Shown: in pieces, positions 22,563-35,074 of the stretch
Layout of the letters: each line of letters begins with the position of its first letter
How positions within the stretch are numbered: position 1 is the first letter of the stretch
NCBI GenBank assembly: GCA_947179155.2
Contig: OX359278.1
Span: 24,643,297 to 24,707,296, forward strand
Direction: 5' to 3'
Length of the DNA: 64,000 bases
DNA from: Hedera helix
Lineage: Eukaryota; Streptophyta; Magnoliopsida; Apiales; Araliaceae
Position numbers and translations under genes: made by a program
The notes under the pieces: model-generated
The model's database searches: none
Told to the model about the DNA's origin: nothing
The model's input: only the letters and a program-made list of their open reading frames with translations

Positions 22563-24930
22563 AAAGGTGTGAATAATGAAAGAAAAATTAAGACTTAGAA
22601 AATAATAAAAATGATTGATGAATGTGTGAATTAAGCTTAGGTTATGAAAATTCATGATTAGCTTAATGAATAGGCCTTGAGAGGCTAGGTTACGAGAATG
22701 GCAAGGTAAGATATGTCAGAATGTGTAAAAATGATAGAACAATTTAACCTAATTTATATATTAGGAATTAACTGAATAATAAGGATTATGAAATTAAATA
22801 TCTTAAAGTAGTTAATGAATCAACATTAATTTATTGAAATGAACTGAGTATTTATATGACTTATAAATACAGAAGATAATACTCCCAAATATGAGTAGAA
22901 AAAAATGAAGAATGCATGTATGATGCAAATTATCATATATGTATTAAGTAAAAGAATAAAATGACCTAAAAGTGGTAAAAGGGTAATATGGACATAAATG
23001 GTAAACGAGGATAAATTTCAGTTATCCGATCAGAGTATGGTATGCCACAAAATATGTGTTATATAATTTTAAAAGAAAGATATTTTTTTTGAAAGATTGA
23101 CGCGGGAATCATTAGGTATGATTTGAGCGTTGTCATTTTTATCGACGGTTCACTTTTCGAGAAAATGTTTTTAAGAAAAATGTGAGCGCTTTTAGTAATT
23201 AAAATGACGAGAATTAGAAATGATGTAATGTGACAAATGTTTTGAGACATGTCCCAAGTTAAGTATTATGTGAAATGACAGAAACTAGGAATGACTAAAT
23301 GTGAAACTGGTAGAGTTTGTATGGAACTAGAAGGGTAATTCTAGTCAAGGAAAGTTATTTAGTCGGTTTGTGATTAAATGACTAATTAAGCAGTTAAATG
23401 AGACTACGTGGAGGTAGCACAATGGGAAATGAATTACCTAGTCGATCAATTGAAAGAAAAATCAATTTAAATGAGCATGAAATGAATTAATGAGAAGAAA
23501 GTATAAAATTTACTTAAATGGAAAAGTTAAGAAATTCCTAAAAAGGAAACTTTCCTTAAATGGAAACTTTCCCAAAATGGCAAGTCTAGACTTTTGGACA
23601 AATGGCCAAAATACCCTTGACAATTGAGTTAATGACCTTTGTGTTCCAAGAGGTGAAATGTCTCAAATACCATTGACTAATTATGTGAAATGAACAAAGT
23701 GCCATTGGGTTGAATTAACTATAATTAAGTGGAATTATCCCAATTTGGGTTAATTCTCTACAAAAAGAAGCAAAACAAAGGTTCTTTTTCATTTCTTTTT
23801 GCTGAAAATTAGAACCCTAGGAGAGAGAGAGAAGCTTAAGTTTTTGGAGCTAAGATGCTTGGACGGTCATTGAGCAAGAAGAAAAGTTGATGGCCTCATC
23901 ACGGTGAAGCTGTCTATGTAAGAAGATTGATCATCTATGAAGGTTTAAAAATGTTCTCAACGTAAAACTTTGAAATATGTATGTTTATGCATGTATGTAT
24001 AGTTAAAGTTATAAATTATGGAAGAATATGTGTCTAGAGCTGGAAGCTTTTGGTGAAACCTTGAGCTATAAGGTTGAACATAGGTATATGAAGTGTAATT
24101 GCATGAAAGATAACATGATAAATACTTAAAAGTATAGAAAGCGTGATTTTGAAAGTTAAAACTATCTAAGATAGTAATATGTTCATGTCAACTTATTTTT
24201 AAGGTAAATGAATTTTGAACAATTCATAAATGTGTAGTATAAGTCTAAAGAGTTTGAAAATGAGTTCTTTAATGAGTGTATGAAAAGTGAAGTCTAAGAA
24301 TTTGAAAGTTAATTTTAATGAAAAGTTATGTAAAGTTGATGAAAATCCAACTTAAAGGTGATTTTTGACAATTTTAAAAGTTTAATGGTGAAAGGAGGTT
24401 GAAAGACTTAGTTTTATTTTATTACACGCGTCTACATTGACTTGGTAGTCAACGGATGAAAGTTAGGAAAAAAAAAATGTTTCGAGCGATCAAAATCGAT
24501 CGTTTCGACGTAAAATGAATTTTTACTGACAAATCCCGTCTCGTGCAAAGCTAAGTTATTATAAAGGTCTATACATGTGTTATATGATGTATGTAAGCTA
24601 AATCAAGTGCTAAAATGAACGTTAGAAGTGAATGACCAAAAATCACTAGTTGACGAAACATGTTGGAAATGAGTCTAAGTGTAAAAATGAGTTTAAACGT
24701 CCTTTTACGGGCTATTGCTTCGATAATTTTAAGAAGTCAAATGAGCCAAGTAGCATTTTTATAAAACACTAGATATAAAGACCTAGTTATGGTTCAAATT
24801 TGAGCTTAATTAAATGTAAGATGAATGAGTTAAAAATCAGTAAAATAAGTGCAAAAATTCATTTTCTTGATTTCTGAACACTACGCCTAGGCGCAGTGTT
24901 TTGAACTAAACACTGCGTCGGGGCACAGTC
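22563..24930 (+). mobile_element. 3' LTR of the plus-strand gypsy element, left part
   Basis: Homologous to about 47520-47915, 51615-52180 and 53759-54550 of the LTR starting at 47068 (GTTATGAAAATTAATAACC; GATAATACTCCCAAATATG; GATTGACGCGGGAA; TAGTATAAGTCTAAAGAGTT). The first several hundred bases expected of this LTR are absent, removed with pol by the deletion that joins gag to LTR. At 24879-24898 it holds a 20-bp near-palindrome centred on CCTAGG. The SIRE element inserted after 24930, and the LTR resumes at 39562. Confidence 0.75.
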
Positions 24931-26636
24931 TGTTGGTTTAGCCATATTCTATCCTATGATTTTGATGATGACATGGCTAAATAAAATAAACTTTGTTGGT
25001 ACTTTTCATGCAGATTTTTAAAAAGGTTGGTTTTTCAGCTCACCATATTAAACGACAATGCAACCAAGAATCAAGATGGAATGAAGAATGGAGGACTCTA
25101 GAATATTCTGTAAGATCACCGTTTTATATATATTTCAAATCAAAGCTATAGGTTTGCATTTGCATGATAATAATAATAATAATAATAAAAATAATAATAA
25201 AATAATAATACTTGGGTGTAATAAAAACCATGCAACTGTTATTCAGCTTTTTGGAAAGAGTATATAAAATCTGTTAAGTTAATTTCTTCCATAATTGATT
25301 GAGTTAAATTAATTGGTGGCTTTATAAGGAAACTATATCAAATAAAACATATTATGGCGTAATTGTACATGGTGCCTTGAATCAGGGTTTTTCAAATCTA
25401 AACATGTCTATACAAACTGATTGGATGATCTTTCCTTACGTGGCTTAATTGATTGGGCAGTCTATCTGTCACGGGGATAAAAGATTCTTGCTGAAATCCT
25501 GCGATGGAATAATATCTTTCCATACATGACTTAACTGATTAAAGATATTTATAAGATAAATTAAAATCTATTTGTAACGGGTAAATGTATCTTTGCTGAA
25601 ATCTTGCTTTGGAATATACAAATATCTTGGTCAATCGTTACCATTGACACCTTCGGTAAAGCAAGGCTGATTTCATGCTAAGAGCATCTTTCACTGTAAC
25701 GTCTATATTTTTCAACACCTATATATAGTGTGTCACGTTGATTGCTGGAACCACCGAAGTCAATAAATATACAATACACAAAAGTGCAATAGTCGTTTTA
25801 CAGCATCTTGTTTGGCTACACAAAGAAAAGTTTTTGTGTATTCACTGTACGTTCAAGCCACGTGTTTATCACTCCACTTCGGAAAATCAAACTGGTGATA
25901 TTACATATTTTGATCACTGCATTGCATTAGAAAATCTTTGAATTGAATATATATGTTACTGTGATCATAAGTTTGAGTACTAATCATTTAATTCTGTTTC
26001 TTGAAGTACTAGACTGAGGTTCTGGGTTTATTTTGTTTAATCCAAGAATTGGGTTAAGTTGTGTTACAAACAGTTTTTGGGAAGCATAGGTGCTTAGGGA
26101 ACAAAAGTGTTCAAGTGAGTATAAGTACTCAAGAGGTGCATAAGTGCACAAGTTGAGAAAGTGTGCTTGGGTCAGTTGGAAAACGTGTTGTGTAACATTG
26201 TTATCTTGTGAGTATTTTATATAATAAAAGGAGTCTCCAATATCATTTGATATTGGACGTGGAGTAGGCCACTAGAATAAAGGTCAGGGGCCGAACCACG
26301 TAGAAATTCTTTGTGTTGATGTGATTGGTTGAAATATTTTAATTGTGTGTTTTGTATTTCAAAATTAATTAATTAACATATATTTGTAATTCTAAATATA
26401 TATATATATATATTAGTAACTATTTTTCAGAATTACAAAACAACATAATCAGAGTCGGTTTTCAAATAAATATAAGCATATTATTGTCAGACTAATACAG
26501 CAAGTGATTTGGCAAACTGAATAAGATAATACGGTAAATTGCATTCCTTGACAGATAGTCTAATTTATAAAAATTGGTCATAGTTTACTCCACACTTATT
26601 CAACCCCCCCTTCTAAGTGTGCCTATTTAAATTTCA
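24931..26636 (+). repeat. 5' LTR of the SIRE element
   Basis: It begins TGTTGGTTTAGCC and ends CCTATTTAAATTTCA; 1,706 bp. It contains a TATA box at 25720-25729 and AAT repeats at about 25168-25210. A 67-codon frame at 25738-25941 is present in both LTRs only because the LTRs are copies; nothing in it suggests a protein. Confidence 0.95.
25720..25729 (+). promoter_or_regulatory. SIRE 5' LTR TATA box
   Basis: CTATATATAG, placing the transcription start near 25755. The identical string is at 38642-38651 in the 3' LTR. No other strong TATA context is near, so it is the likely element promoter. Confidence 0.6.
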
Positions 26637-26638
26637 TT

Positions 26639-26650
26639 TGGTATCAGAGC
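26639..26650 (+). promoter_or_regulatory. Primer-binding site, initiator Met-tRNA
   Basis: TGGTATCAGAGC, two bases after the LTR end; an exact match to the usual plant copia PBS, complementary to the 3' end of initiator Met-tRNA. Confidence 0.95.
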
Positions 26651-26702
26651 TTGACTCTACTTATCTTGGTCTTAAAGGCGACTTGTAGGGAAAGATTCTG
26701 CT

Positions 26703-27776
26703 ATGGCACAGTTCGGAAGCAATATCCAAGAAGGGCAATCAACTAATATACCATCATTGCTACATGGAGCGGAGAATTACAATTTCTGGAAATTTCGAAT
26801 GAGGATTTACCTTAAAAGAGATCCATGGGAATGGTGGGTCGTAGAGAATGGTCCAGTCATTCCAAGGAAAAGTGATGGTACCCCAAAGATGTTGTTGGAA
26901 ATGGACTCAACCGAAGTATATATGACATCCTATGATTCCAAAGATATGAACACTCTTCTAAGTGGCATGGTTCAATCCGAGATCGACAAAGTTTCCTCAT
27001 GCAACACAGTAAAAGAAATATGGGATACTTTTAAAATAAGCCATGAAGGAACTTCAAAAGTAAGGGAAGTAAAGCTTAGCATGCTCATCCATGACTACGA
27101 GATGTTCAAGCTTTGAAAATATGAGCCTATAAAGGAAGCACAAGCAAGGTTTCTCACACTAATAAATTCTTTGAAATTACTAGACAAATCCATTCCACAA
27201 AGTGAGATAAACCGTAAACTACTTCGAGCCATGCCTAAAAGGTTTGCACCAAAGGTAACTACTTTACAAGATTCTTCTAATATATCTACTATGAATACAT
27301 TAACCTTGTTTGGTGAACTAGAAGAATATGAACATCAATTGAAAAGATATGATGAGGAGGAGGAAACTCCTAGAAAGAAAGTGTTAGCTCTTAATGCAGA
27401 AAATGAAGATGACTCAAATGGCGATTCAGACGAAGAAATAGCCATGATAACAAGGAAGCTCAAAGGACTACTACAAAGGAAGAACAAAAGAAGAAATGTC
27501 TTTCCATCAAACAAATTCAAAGGAAAACAAAGTGAAGATACATGTTTTGAGTGTGGACGTCCCGGTCATTTCAAGAAGGATTGCTTTCAACTAAAGAATA
27601 AAGGAAAAACAAACTTCAAAGACACGAAAAAGAACAAAGCACTTGCAACTTGGAGTGATGAGGATTCTGATGTGGAAATAGACGTCAATGATGAAATAGC
27701 TCAAGTATGCTTCATGGGACTTGGAAACGACTCAAATGAGGTAACCAGGTTAGATTTCTTAAAAGAAAAAAAATGA
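26703..27776 (+). pseudogene. SIRE gag, one in-frame stop and a 3' frameshift
   Basis: ATG at 26703 follows the PBS by about 50 bp. The N-terminal capsid-like part (YNFWKFRMRIYLKRDPWEWW; EIWDTFKISHEGTSKVREVK; MLIHDYEMFKL) is of the copia gag type. A TGA at 27114-27116 interrupts it, and the same frame continues (FLTLINSLKLLDKSI; LLRAMPKRFAPKVTTLQDS). A zinc knuckle, CFECGRPGHFKKDC, lies at about 27544-27585, followed by an acidic linker. The frame ends at 27774-27776 after a run of A, beyond which the reading continues one frame over. Function: RNA-packaging particle protein. Confidence 0.9.
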
Positions 27777-30700
27777 AAAATTAAAAGAGAAAAATACGTA
27801 TTTAAAAGATCTAATAAACGCCTTAATGAATGAAGTTGATAAATTAATTAAAGAAAAGGAAGAAAAAGAAATACCATCTAAAGAGGAAAAAGTTTTAAAT
27901 GCTAAAATTGATTTTCTAGATAATTATAACAAAATGCTATACAACAAGGTAAAATTCCTGAATGGAGAAAATGAGAAATTACAAAATGAAATAAAAATGA
28001 GAGATATCTGTATTGATGCCTTTAATGATAGCTCTTACAAGTATAATCATAATGATGATGGAAAAGAATTACAAAAAGAGATAGAATCATTAAAAAAATC
28101 TCTGGCAAAATTTGTTCAAGGAGAAGAGAACTTAAATGTAATGCTAGGAAAACAAAGATCTAGTTTAGAAAAACAAGGAATTGGATATCAAGTAACAAAT
28201 AAAAAGGAAAATGTAAAAATGTTAAAATCCAAATCTCAATTTAAACTAAATCATTGTTCTCCTTTTACTACTTGCACAAAATGTGGAATTAAAGGACACC
28301 TAGACATTAACTGTAATAAGAAAGGTAAAATGATGTGGGTAAGAAAAATTAGTTTGCACGTTACTAACACAAATGGACCCAAGAGGATATGGGTACCAAA
28401 ACAGTAAACTGGTTTCTTATTGCAGGTATGCCTCAAAGCAAGAGTTCCGTCACAAAAGTGGATTCTAGATAGTGGGTGTTCTCGCCACATGACAGGCGAT
28501 AAATCAAAATTTTTGGAGTTGTCTCTTAAGAAGAAAAATGGAACAGTGACATTTGGCGACAACAAAACTTGCGAAATAATCGGTAAAGGTAAAATAGGAA
28601 ATGGTAAGATTAACATTGAAAATGTTCATTTAGTTGAAGGTCTTGAATTTAATCTTATTAGTGTAAGTCAATTAATGGATAGCGGACATTAGGTAAAATT
28701 TGAAAAAGGTAAATGCTCTATTTTGCATGGTTCTAATAATTTTACTCTAGTTGCACAAAGGGAAGGAAATATATATACACTTGATTTTGAGTAACAGGAT
28801 TCGAAGATGTGTCTCGCAGCCGTGCATGATGAAGCTAATCTATGGCACCAAAGATTGGGACATGTTCACATGGACTTAATAAAGAAGCTTTCCAAAATAA
28901 ATCTCGTAAGAGGTTTACCAAAGATAAATTATGAAAAGAAAGAACTATGTGTCTCATGTCAACTTGGTAAACAAGTAAGAAGTTCTTTCATTACAAAGAA
29001 CAAGGTATCAACCTCTTCACCTCTACAACTTTTACATCTTGATTTATTTGGACCGGAAAGGTATGCTAGCTTAAATGGTAAATTTTATGCTTTTGTTATA
29101 GTTGATGATTATTCTAGATATACTTGGGTAACATTTCTTAAATCTAAAGATGAAGCTTTTAGAGAATTTGAAAGCCTTATAAGGAACTTGGAAACAAAAT
29201 ACAATCTCAAGCTTTTACGGATTAGGAGTGATCATGGCGGGGAGTTTCAAAAAGATTTCATACCATTCTGTGATCAAAAAGGAGTTAGTCATGAATTCTC
29301 GGCACCAAGAACACCTCAACAAAATGGGGTGGTGGAACGAAAGAATAGAACGTTACAAGAAACAGCTCGTACATTATTGCAAGAAAGCAAGCTTCCAAAG
29401 AAATTTTGGGCCGAAGCAGTAAACACATCTTGTTATGTTCTCAATAGAGTGCTTATTCGTCCTATTATTTTAAAAACACCATATGAATTATTAAATAATC
29501 GAACTCCAAATATAATCTATTTTAGAGTCTTTGGTGCAAAATGCTTTATCGTAAACACAAGTGGTAAATTAGGAAAATTTGATGCTAGATCACATGAAGG
29601 TATTTTTCTTGGTTATTCTTCACATAGCAAAGCATATCGTGTGTTCAACAATGATAAATCATGTGTCGAAGAATCTGTTCATATTCGTTTTAATGAGACT
29701 AACAATGATCTACCAAAGGAACGAGCCGAGGATGCAGGTGCTTTAGAAACTGCTGCAGTTCCAGTCAACTAAACTGCTCAGAAAGACATATTGGATACAA
29801 ACAAACAGCAAACCGAATTGGCAGAACAAAATGAACAAGAATTAGATTCAGTAGAAAATGATGAAGAAACGACCGAGTCAGATTCAGCTCAACCTAAGGA
29901 GCAGATTTCAAGTACATCAATGCCTAAAACAACTAGATTTGTTAAAAATCATCCTCCAAAAAACATAATTGGAGATGTAAATCGAGGCATTACAACAAGA
30001 AGAGGAGCTCAAAACTTATGTGCATTTTCTGCATTCCTATCCCAAGTAGAACCAAAGAATGCAAAAGAAGCTATATGTGATGAAAATTGGTTACTTGCAA
30101 TGCAAGAAGAATTACAACAATTTGAAAGATGTCAAGTATGGGAGTTGGTACCCCCACCAAAGGAAACTTCAATTATAGGAACCAAGTGGGTGTTCAAAAA
30201 TAAACTTGATGAGCACGGTACAATAACACGGAATAAGGCAAGACTTGTGGCTCAAGGGTACAACCACCAAGAAGGAATTGATTTCGAAGAAACATTCTCC
30301 CCCGTAGCAAGATTGAAGTCAATTCGGATCTTACTAGCATTCTCAACATACAAACAATTCAAGTTACATCAAATGGATGTTAAGAGTGCGTTCCTTAATG
30401 GATATATAAGTGAAGAAGTTTACGTAAAGCAGCCTCCCGGTTTCGAACATGAGAAATATCCTAACCATGTTTATAAGCTCAAAAAGGCATTATATGGATT
30501 AAAGCAAGCTTCGAGGGCTTGGTATGAAAGGCTAAGTAAGTATCTTCTTTCAAATGGTTTCACACGAGGTAAAATTGACTCTACTTTGTTTATTAAACAT
30601 GAAAAGAAAGATATTATTATTGTTCAAATATATGTAGACGATATTATCTTTGGTGCTACTAACGATAACCTCTGTGAGTGGTTTTCTAAGTGTATGCATA

Positions 30701-31437
30701 AGGAGTTCGATATGAGCTTAATGGGCGAACTTAATTACTTCTTGGGGCTCCAGATAAAACAAGACAAGGATGGTATCTACATTCATCAGATCAAATATAC
30801 AAAAGAATTGCTCAAAAGATTTGGTCTTGATAAATCAAAGTTAAAGACAACACCAATGAGTACGTCTATTAAGCTTACATCTGATGATACAGGAACTAAT
30901 GTAGAAGTAACTAAATACCGAGGTATGATAGGAAGTTTACTATATTTAATTGCATCACGACCTGATATAATGTATAGTGTGTGCTTGTGTGCTCGTTTTC
31001 AAGCGAAACCAAAAGAATCACACCTAAATGCGGTTAAAAGAATTTTTAAGTATTTGTGTGGGACAATAAATTTTGGTCTGTTTTATCCCATATGCAATAA
31101 TTTTGATCTAATAGGCTATTCAGATGCAGACTATGCAGGTTGTCAAATTGATAGAAAAAGCACCAGTGGTGCTTGTACATTTTTAGGAGAAAGCTTAGTA
31201 TCCTGGCATAGCAAAAAGCAGACCTCAGTCGCACTATCAACAACTGAGGGAGAATATTTAGCCGCTGGAAGCTGTTGCTCTCAGATTTTATGGATGCGTC
31301 AAACTTTATGTGACTTTGATGTTATATGCCAAAATGTGCCAATTTACTGTGATAACACTAGCACTATTGATATATCAAAAAATCCAGTATTGCACTCACG
31401 TACAAAACACATAGAAGTGAGACATCATTTTTTACGG
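27777..31437 (+). pseudogene. SIRE pol: gag tail, protease, integrase, RT, RNase H (5' part)
   Basis: One frame runs from about 27790 to 31437 with stops at 28405, 28690, 28792 and 29770. Order: Lys/Glu-rich coiled region (27826-28250); second knuckle CTKCGIKGHLDINC (about 28274-28315); protease WILDSGCSRHMTGD (28459-28500); integrase HHCC motif (LWHQRLGHVHMD, CVSCQLGK) and core with LLHLDLFGPE, IRSDHGGEFQ and PRTPQQNGVVERKNR; RT WVFKNKLDEHGTI, QMDVKSAFLNG and catalytic YVDDIIFGATN (30630-30662); RNase H SDADYAG and CDNTSTIDISKNPVLHSRTKHIEVRHHFLR. Catalytic residues I can see are intact. Reading stops at 31437, where a solo LTR is inserted, and resumes in frame at 35325. Confidence 0.93.
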
Positions 31438-32140
31438 TGTCGACGCCGGGATTTTCGTCGTTTCGTTTTTTAATATTAAAAGCCCTTTCCAATTTTAGCC
31501 TTTGGATTAAGATGTGTTTTTTTGGAAAAGGGTCGGCTTGAATGTCGACGGGGTTTGAAAGGTTGATTTTATAATGAGCCAATTGACCAGAGCCGCCAGT
31601 TGGTATATTTGAAATGGATGTACCAACTCATCCGAATTTTGTTTTCGTAATCGCAGTGGCTCATATGTGACTCCGAGTTAATTGGTCCGCAAACCGAAAT
31701 TCATAGAGTTCGGAAGCTTGCTTAAGCGAGGGGAAGGTGTTAGGCACCCTGATAGGACTAAATTATACGATATTTTTATTCCATAATACTTAGTTTTTAT
31801 ATTTATTGTGTGCTTAAATGTTTAATTATTTAGCATACTTTGGTTTTAATAGGTTTTATAGGATTTTAGTTAATTTATGTTACTTTAGGTAATTTTATAG
31901 TAATTTTATATTTCTTTTTATTTGTGTGTTTTTATTTATTTTTAGTATTTTATTTATTATTATGTGTTTTTAGGATTTTTAGTATTTTTATATTATTTTT
32001 TATTTATTTTATATTTTATTTTGTAGAAAAAATAAAGCTTGGGGGCAAATCTGTAAAATCTGCAAAGTACTAGTGGCATAATGGTAATTTTTGGCGGTAG
32101 AACACGCAATGCGCGCGTTAGGATATCAGCACCGGAAACG

Positions 32141-32234
32141 AAACGACGCCGTTTGGCGTTTAATGGAAACCGACCGCGCAATGCGCGGAGAAGCGGACAA
32201 AGCAGCGCGCGCGGGAGAAGAAACGACGCCGTTT
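32141..32234. promoter_or_regulatory. Paired AAACGACGCCGTTT near-palindromes upstream of the TATA box
   Basis: Copies at 32141-32154 and 32221-32234, each within GAAACGACGCCGTTT(T)GGCG, flanked by three CGCAATGCGCG-type repeats. The related LTR at 41844 has the same motif pair at 42922-42935 and 42990-43003. Position upstream of the TATA box suggests a U3 regulatory site; that role is inference. Confidence 0.5.
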
Positions 32235-32502
32235 TGGCGAATGGGCAGAAAGCTTCCGTGCAATGCGCGGAGGAAGATGGTGACGTCATCCATGCGCATT
32301 TCCGTGTTGACCGGTCAAAGCTGGCGTGTTGGGGCGTGTTTGGTTGCGCATTATTGCTGGGAAATCAGATTTTTCGGGATTTTTGCTACTTTTTGATTCC
32401 AAATTGGATTTTTATTCCAACTAGGGTTAGGATAATAATTATTTTTCTTTTTTCTTTTATTTTTAATTGTAAATCCTATTAGGGTTTGGACAAGTTAGAG
32501 GC

Positions 32503-32512
32503 CTATAAATAG
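32503..32512 (+). promoter_or_regulatory. TATA box of the nested 1.7 kb LTR
   Basis: GAGGCCTATAAATAGAGGGC, a strong plant TATA context followed by CTCTCCC about 15 bp downstream, sets the U3/R boundary near 32540. Confidence 0.7.
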
Positions 32513-34763
32513 AGGGCCAAGCTCTCCCATTATTCATGGTAAGTTTTTAAGAGTTCTTTCTTCTACTTTCTTGGAGAGAGTTTTTCAACTATTGGAGATT
32601 ATTTTGAATAATGTCAGGCTAAGTTTTTATTTTCAGTTCTAAAGGGATGTTGAACCTTGTTTTTAATTAATGTTTTAATTAAGTTTTATTATATATTCCT
32701 TCATGCATGAGATTTATTTTGATGATCTGTTTTAATTGATTAGATGATATTTATTTGATTAATTTGATTTGGCCAGTTGAATTAATTAAGTTTTTGTCAT
32801 ATGCTAGATTAAGATTTGATATTAAGCAAACGATATTTTATCTGATCATAACTAGCGATTAATAATATTTGATTGTGGACAAACTTTTGAATATTATTAT
32901 GATTATCAAGATGGCAAGTTAAATGGTCCGCGATGTTGAGATTGTTGCTTGGAATAATCTAATTCTCTAATTTTTAATGCAATTGTTATATTAAATCTAG
33001 ACTGATAGTTTTAGGTTGTATGATAGTTAGGGTCTTTTGTGAGCGATTGCTGCATTAGATTTATAATTTAAGGAGGATTTCGGGTAGCTTGGCGATTGTC
33101 GGTTATCTAGGATTATTAATTTCAATTGAAGGAAAAGATAATAATAACTTGATTAATTTGTTGATTAAAAGAAGGGGATACTGAACTAAGGAACTGAAGT
33201 TTGTTTTACTTGATTTTTTCTCATATTTATTTATTATTCAGTTTTATTTGTTTGTTTGAATTTTAATTAGTTAATAATTAATTCCAAACCCCCCATTTAA
33301 TTAGATATTTTTGAAAACATTAGATTTATTAAAACAAATTCACTCTCTGTGGGTTCGACTCTTACTTTCACTACTACATTAATATTTTTCAAAGTAAGAT
33401 TTTTTTTTTGGTTGCTTGCGACAGCTTCCCACACCCCCCGACTTCCGTGAAAACACGGTTACCGCAATCTTGATGTTTTCCTATCCTTTTAAAATCCTAA
33501 AACGTGTGAGTTGCGTGTGTGTGCGTGCGTGCCTAGGTGATGGTTGTGGTGAATTTTGCGTGAAAATCGCTTTAGTTTCTTATGGAAAACGTGTTTTGTC
33601 GGGAAAACGTTTAGACGTCTTTTGACCCAGATGACAAGGCTTCGTTTTTTATAATAAAAATTGATTTTAATTTCGAAAACGATGAGGTTTTTATTAGATG
33701 TCATTTTTTGAAAACAATAGTTTTTAAACTTTTGTCAAATAGGAATCGAGACTATACATTGCCTTCTAACAGTAAATTTAAATAAAATGAAGGCAACTTC
33801 TAGAACTCTTTAACCCTATGCACAAAGTTTAATGAAAACGTTTATCTATTTTTACGAAAACATCTTTTATGACATTTCAAAACCAAAAGGAGCCTTTTCG
33901 TCAAACAAGGATCAAAGTTCACCAAAACTCTTAATTTTTAAACCTTGTGAATCTAATATCCTAATTTTATTGATTTTATGAAAATCTTCATCTTTTCATT
34001 CCAAAATTCATTTTCCATGTCGAAAGGGAAAATCAAGCATTAAAATGGCGTTGGAGTTATTCATGGGCATGTGAGCTATCCAAATAACTCCAAACACCCA
34101 CAATCGCACATTTCACTATCACGGGGCCTTAAACCCGATTTTTAACTCGATGCCGCTTTAAGGCCCAAAAATTTACATATTTACATAAAGGTGCATCGCG
34201 ATCGCTACATACGTAAAAGCTATAAAATAAACTAAAAGGATATCATCGGGAGGTTAGGAGGAGATTCCATCCGCAATAAATCATCCCTAACCGTCCCTAA
34301 TCCATAGATCCAAAACATATATCGACTACATCAGATCTAACTTCCACATACACAAAATCAAAATATTTAAATTGCAATGCTCCAAATATCTTCGGATCTA
34401 CAGTAGATCCACCCAATGAAGCACAAAAATTGAATATTTATCGATTTAACTACTAAAGCAAAATAAACGGATTAAATCTAATAGATCTACAAAATCAAGA
34501 AATCACAAGAAAAAGTAAGATAAAACTTCAATAAAAGCTCCTTTTCACCTTACAATGCTTCAAAAATCGTTATATATTTCACTATTGAGCAAGAACACGA
34601 GAAAACCTCACTATTTGGGCAAGGTAAATGCAAATCTCACTATGTTTAAGCTACACCCGAGCTTTTCTCTCTCTACCTCGCCTGTCTCTCTCTCTCTAAA
34701 AACTTAAAAATTTTCTTCTCTTCCTCTCGGACGCAGAAATGGCCGCTGTATAGTGTCCTGGAG

Positions 34764-35074
34764 GCAGCCGCAGGTGCATCTGCGGCTGCTTGCTGTGGCC
34801 GTCCGCGCCGAAACCTCGGCTGCCGTGCATTTTCTCGAGCCACAAAAAATGCCACGTGTCGTCGACCGCAGATGCATTCGCGGTTGCCCGGCTTCCTTTT
34901 CTCGATTTTCGTGTCACGCAGTCTTGAATCATCATTTTTTGTTGTATTATTTCAGAAGGCTGTTACTTGATGTAGAAATTGCTTTTTGTGCTTGGCTTCC
35001 AGGGGGCGCTGCCCCCTTCCACCCCCGCTAGCTCACCGGCGAGCTGGGCAGCCGCTCGCTCACCGGTGAGCGAG
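34764..35074. repeat. Cluster of GC-rich palindromes in the Tat-like LTR
   Basis: Perfect 10-bp stem GCAGCCGCAG-GTGCAT-CTGCGGCTGC (34764-34789); GGGGGC-GCT-GCCCCC (about 35005-35018); near-palindrome AGCTCACCGGCGAGCT (about 35030-35045); perfect palindrome CTCGCTCACCGGTGAGCGAG (35055-35074). The copy at 62349 has the same set with different bases. ORFs called across it are shadows. Confidence 0.85.

Larger units (their letters stand above)
31750..33431 (+). mobile_element. 1.7 kb solo LTR nested in the Tat-like LTR
   Basis: It begins TGATAGGACTAAATTATAC and ends ACAGCTTCCCA, with the duplication CACCC at 31745-31749 and 33432-33436. Removal restores GTTAGGCACCC|CCCGACTTCC, the conserved end region of the host LTR. 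A TATA box lies at 32503. It is homologous, inverted, to the solo LTR at 41844-43338 (TTTTGTAG-AAATAAAGC; GCAAAATCTGCAAAGT; GCCTATAAATA). A GC-rich block at 32090-32350 includes two copies of AAACGACGCCGTTT. No coding sequence; ORFs in the GC block (32081-32482) are chance frames. Confidence 0.88.

Noticed and set aside
25738..25941. 67-codon ORF present twice (also 38661-38864)
   Set aside because: It lies in both LTRs of the SIRE element, so duplication follows from LTR copying. No recognisable domain or signal peptide.
27335..27520. Minus-strand ORF opposite SIRE gag, and similar ones opposite pol (28251-28616, 31046-31243)
   Set aside because: Shadows of the coding strand with no independent motifs.
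32081..32482. Overlapping ORFs of 98-133 codons in a GC-rich island
   Set aside because: They lie in the U3 of a solo LTR. GC-rich DNA has few stops, and both strands are open, as expected by chance.
34673..35031. Several overlapping ORFs, again at 62605-63015
   Set aside because: They cross GC palindromes of a Tat-like LTR. The frames are not conserved between the two copies in the way a protein would be.
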